Part shown: piece after piece, positions 7,271 to 8,236 of the stretch
Layout: each line of letters opens with the position of its first letter
Position numbering within the stretch: the stretch's first letter is position 1
Assembly: GCA_905234305.1 (NCBI GenBank)
Contig: CAJOHT010000032.1
Coordinates: 1-8,236, forward strand
From: an uncultured Ruminococcus sp.
GTDB lineage: Bacteria; Bacillota; Clostridia; Oscillospirales; Acutalibacteraceae
Reading direction: 5' to 3'
Length of the DNA: 8,236 nt
The notes under the pieces: model-generated
Database searches by the model: none
The model's input: the letters and a program-made list of their open reading frames with translations, nothing else
What the model was told of the DNA's origin: nothing
Made by a program: the position numbers and the translations under genes

Positions 7271-7990
7271 TTATTCTAAGTTTTCTCTTCTTTGTTTCAT
7301 AAGTACATATCCCTCAAAAAGGTCAAGGTCTTCCTTAGTGGTGATTTTAATATTAGTCTGGCTTCCCTTCGAGAAATATATCGGTTTTTTAAGCTCATAC
7401 ATCAAAGTAGTAGTATGAGGCTCTACGCGGTCTATCGCTCCCGTTTCAATTCCTTCCTTATAAAGGTCGCATATAAACTTAAACTGAAACGCGTGAGGAG
7501 AATTCATACAAACTAAGGTGTCGCGGTCAATATATCTTGTCGACTTGCCGTCATCATCCTTATAACCCGAAAGCAAAATAAACGGTGTTGTAGAAATAGC
7601 GTTGCCCTTTTCGGCGCAGACTTTTATCGCGTCGGAGATAATATCGCCCTCAACAAACGGCGAAGCTCCGAAATGGATAAGAAGGATATCGTCGTCGTCA
7701 ACCTTGCCCTTAAGAAAATTAACTCCGTTCATAACCGAGCCCTGGAACGTGCTTCCGCCCTCGGTAATCCATTTTACCTTATCGAAGTTATACTCCTTTA
7801 CCATCTCTTTTAGATATTCGATATGACTTTCAACACAGACAATCTCAATAGCGTCAACCTCGGGATGAGAATTAAACTTTTCGATTGTATAAGCAAGCAC
7901 GGGTTTACCTAAAACCTCAATAAACTGCTTAGGACGGTCAGCCCCTACTCTTGAACCAACTCCGCCAGCGAGTATTACGGCTATATTCAT
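7271..7990 (-). CDS. IspD/TarI-family cytidylyltransferase (substrate uncertain)
   Basis: This 239-residue protein has the fold and length of CTP-dependent cytidylyltransferases such as IspD (methylerythritol phosphate) and TarI (ribitol 5-phosphate). It contains the CTP-binding loop LAGGVGSRVGADRPKQF at 7-23, GGSTFQGSVMNG at 78-89, HFGASPF at 106-112, IDRD at 154-157, NSPHAF at 163-168 and NIKITTKEDL at 213-222. The usual HDxxRPF signature reads HFGASPF, the arginine of GGxxRxxSV is phenylalanine, and TPQAF reads SPHAF, so the substrate pocket is unlike classical IspD. Being first in an operon with two LicD-family genes favours supplying a CDP-polyol or CDP-amino-alcohol to LicD over isoprenoid synthesis; this is inference. 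No TarJ-type reductase is in the window. The ATG at 7990 is chosen because the family start is MNIAVILAGG and GGGAGAG lies upstream; the reading to 8041 adds unrelated residues. Confidence 0.88.
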   Translation of the reverse strand: MNIAVILAGGVGSRVGADRPKQFIEVLGKPVLAYTIEKFNSHPEVDAIEIVCVESHIEYLKEMVKEYNFDKVKWITEGGSTFQGSVMNGVNFLKGKVDDDDILLIHFGASPFVEGDIISDAIKVCAEKGNAISTTPFILLSGYKDDDGKSTRYIDRDTLVCMNSPHAFQFKFICDLYKEGIETGAIDRVEPHTTTLMYELKKPIYFSKGSQTNIKITTKEDLDLFEGYVLMKQRRENLE

Positions 7991-8042
7991 TATTCGCCAC
8001 TCTCCCAATCCTTGAAATATTAAGCGCGTTATTAACAACATC

Positions 8043-8052
8043 TAGTTAACTA
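8043..8052. repeat. Perfect 10-bp palindrome at the predicted transcription start
   Basis: TAGTTAACTA is self-complementary and sits where the transcript from the predicted promoter would begin. A second, imperfect site of similar sequence (GTTATTAAC, 8028-8036) lies a short distance downstream. A pair like this could be an operator for a dimeric repressor, but short AT-rich palindromes are common by chance. Confidence 0.25.
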
Positions 8053-8058
8053 TTTTAT

Positions 8059-8087
8059 ATTTTATACTATATTTCGTAAATAATCAA
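8059..8087 (-). promoter_or_regulatory. Candidate promoter of the IspD-like/LicD operon
   Basis: On the minus strand TTGATT (8082-8087) is followed after 17 bases by TAAAAT (8059-8064), in a very AT-rich stretch between the upstream terminator and the IspD-like start. An overlapping TATAAA (8061-8066) with a 15-base spacer is a weaker alternative. The leader would be about 60 bases. The AT-rich background lowers confidence. Confidence 0.5.
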
Positions 8088-8111
8088 TTTATTTTACAAC
8101 AATGTAATAAA

Positions 8112-8136
8112 ACGTGAGAGCGTTACGCCCTCACGT
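8112..8136 (-). terminator. Probable terminator of the gene at the right edge
   Basis: A hairpin pairs 8112-8118 with 8130-8136 (7 bp); after one A-C mismatch three more G-C pairs close a 3-base TTA loop. On the minus strand it is followed by TTTATTACATTGTT, a broken U-tract. It starts two bases after a minus-strand stop codon. The position and GC-rich stem support a terminator, though the U-tract is imperfect. Confidence 0.65.
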
Positions 8137-8138
8137 CA

Positions 8139-8236
8139 TCAAATGGTAACGATTGTAATTTTATTGAACCCGATATTTGCCGCATTCTGCACAGTTGACT
8201 TAACTAAAATCGGCTTAAGTTTCTTAAGCTCTTTTT
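8139..8236 (-). CDS. C-terminal end of an unidentified protein (partial)
   Basis: One minus-strand frame stays open from the right edge (first full codon at 8234) through 31 codons to a TGA at 8139-8141. It encodes a Lys-rich start, KELKKLKPILVKS, and ends in NIGFNKITIVTI. The other two minus-strand frames hit stops soon after the edge. The stop lies immediately before a hairpin terminator, which supports a real gene end. I do not recognise the family. With only 31 residues visible, a chance open frame cannot be excluded. Confidence 0.5.
   Translation of the reverse strand, partial: KELKKLKPILVKSTVQNAANIGFNKITIVTI

Noticed and set aside
7271..7990. Straight assignment as IspD of the MEP isoprenoid pathway
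   Set aside because: The HDxxRPF and TPQ signatures are altered and the operon partners are LicD-family genes, so the substrate is left open.
8213..8236. Hairpin GCTTAAG-TTT-CTTAAGC followed by TCTTTTT on the plus strand, resembling a small terminator
   Set aside because: No plus-strand gene precedes it, the stem is AT-rich, and the repeat is explained by Lys/Leu codons (KELKKLK) of the minus-strand partial gene. The T-run also reaches the window edge.

Overview
Every gene I can support in this window is on the minus strand, so the biology reads from high to low coordinates. The gene order (nusB, a Kae1-like gene, xseA, dnaE), the Gram-positive-type Shine-Dalgarno sites, the AT-leaning composition and the family variants together suggest a Clostridia-class Firmicute, perhaps Ruminococcus-like or Oscillospirales. 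The genus cannot be fixed from the sequence alone.

Right edge (about 8112-8236): the last 31 codons of an unidentified minus-strand gene, followed directly by a hairpin that is its likely terminator. Next comes a probable promoter (8059-8087) for a three-gene unit at 7990-4273. Its first gene encodes an IspD/TarI-family cytidylyltransferase with an altered active-site signature. The second encodes a LicD-family phosphotransferase with an intact DDDID motif and a C-terminal TPR tail. The third encodes a LicD-fold paralogue in which the catalytic acidic residues are replaced. The three genes are separated by 12 and 1 bases, and the unit ends in a strong intrinsic terminator (4229-4257). The natural reading is a module that makes a CDP-linked polyol or amino-alcohol and transfers its phosphate-linked group onto a surface glycan. 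This resembles bacterial TarI/LicD systems and the animal ISPD-fukutin pathway. Donor and acceptor are not shown by the sequence.

Left half (4212 to the edge): a housekeeping operon starting from a well-formed promoter whose -35 box lies inside the terminator hairpin of the preceding unit. It encodes NusB (antitermination), a Kae1/TsaD-like ATPase-fold protein, XseA (exonuclease VII large subunit) and the N-terminal 543 residues of DnaE (DNA polymerase III alpha). The junctions are a 1-base gap, an 8-base overlap and a 1-base overlap, which suggests translational coupling. No xseB lies between xseA and dnaE.

There is no gene-free stretch longer than 300 bases. The two real intergenic gaps are 4175-4272 (98 bases, terminator plus promoter) and 7991-8138 (148 bases, terminator, promoter and a small palindrome). 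I see no tRNA, rRNA, insertion sequence or CRISPR array. The most unusual content is the cytidylyltransferase plus paired active/degenerate LicD module.
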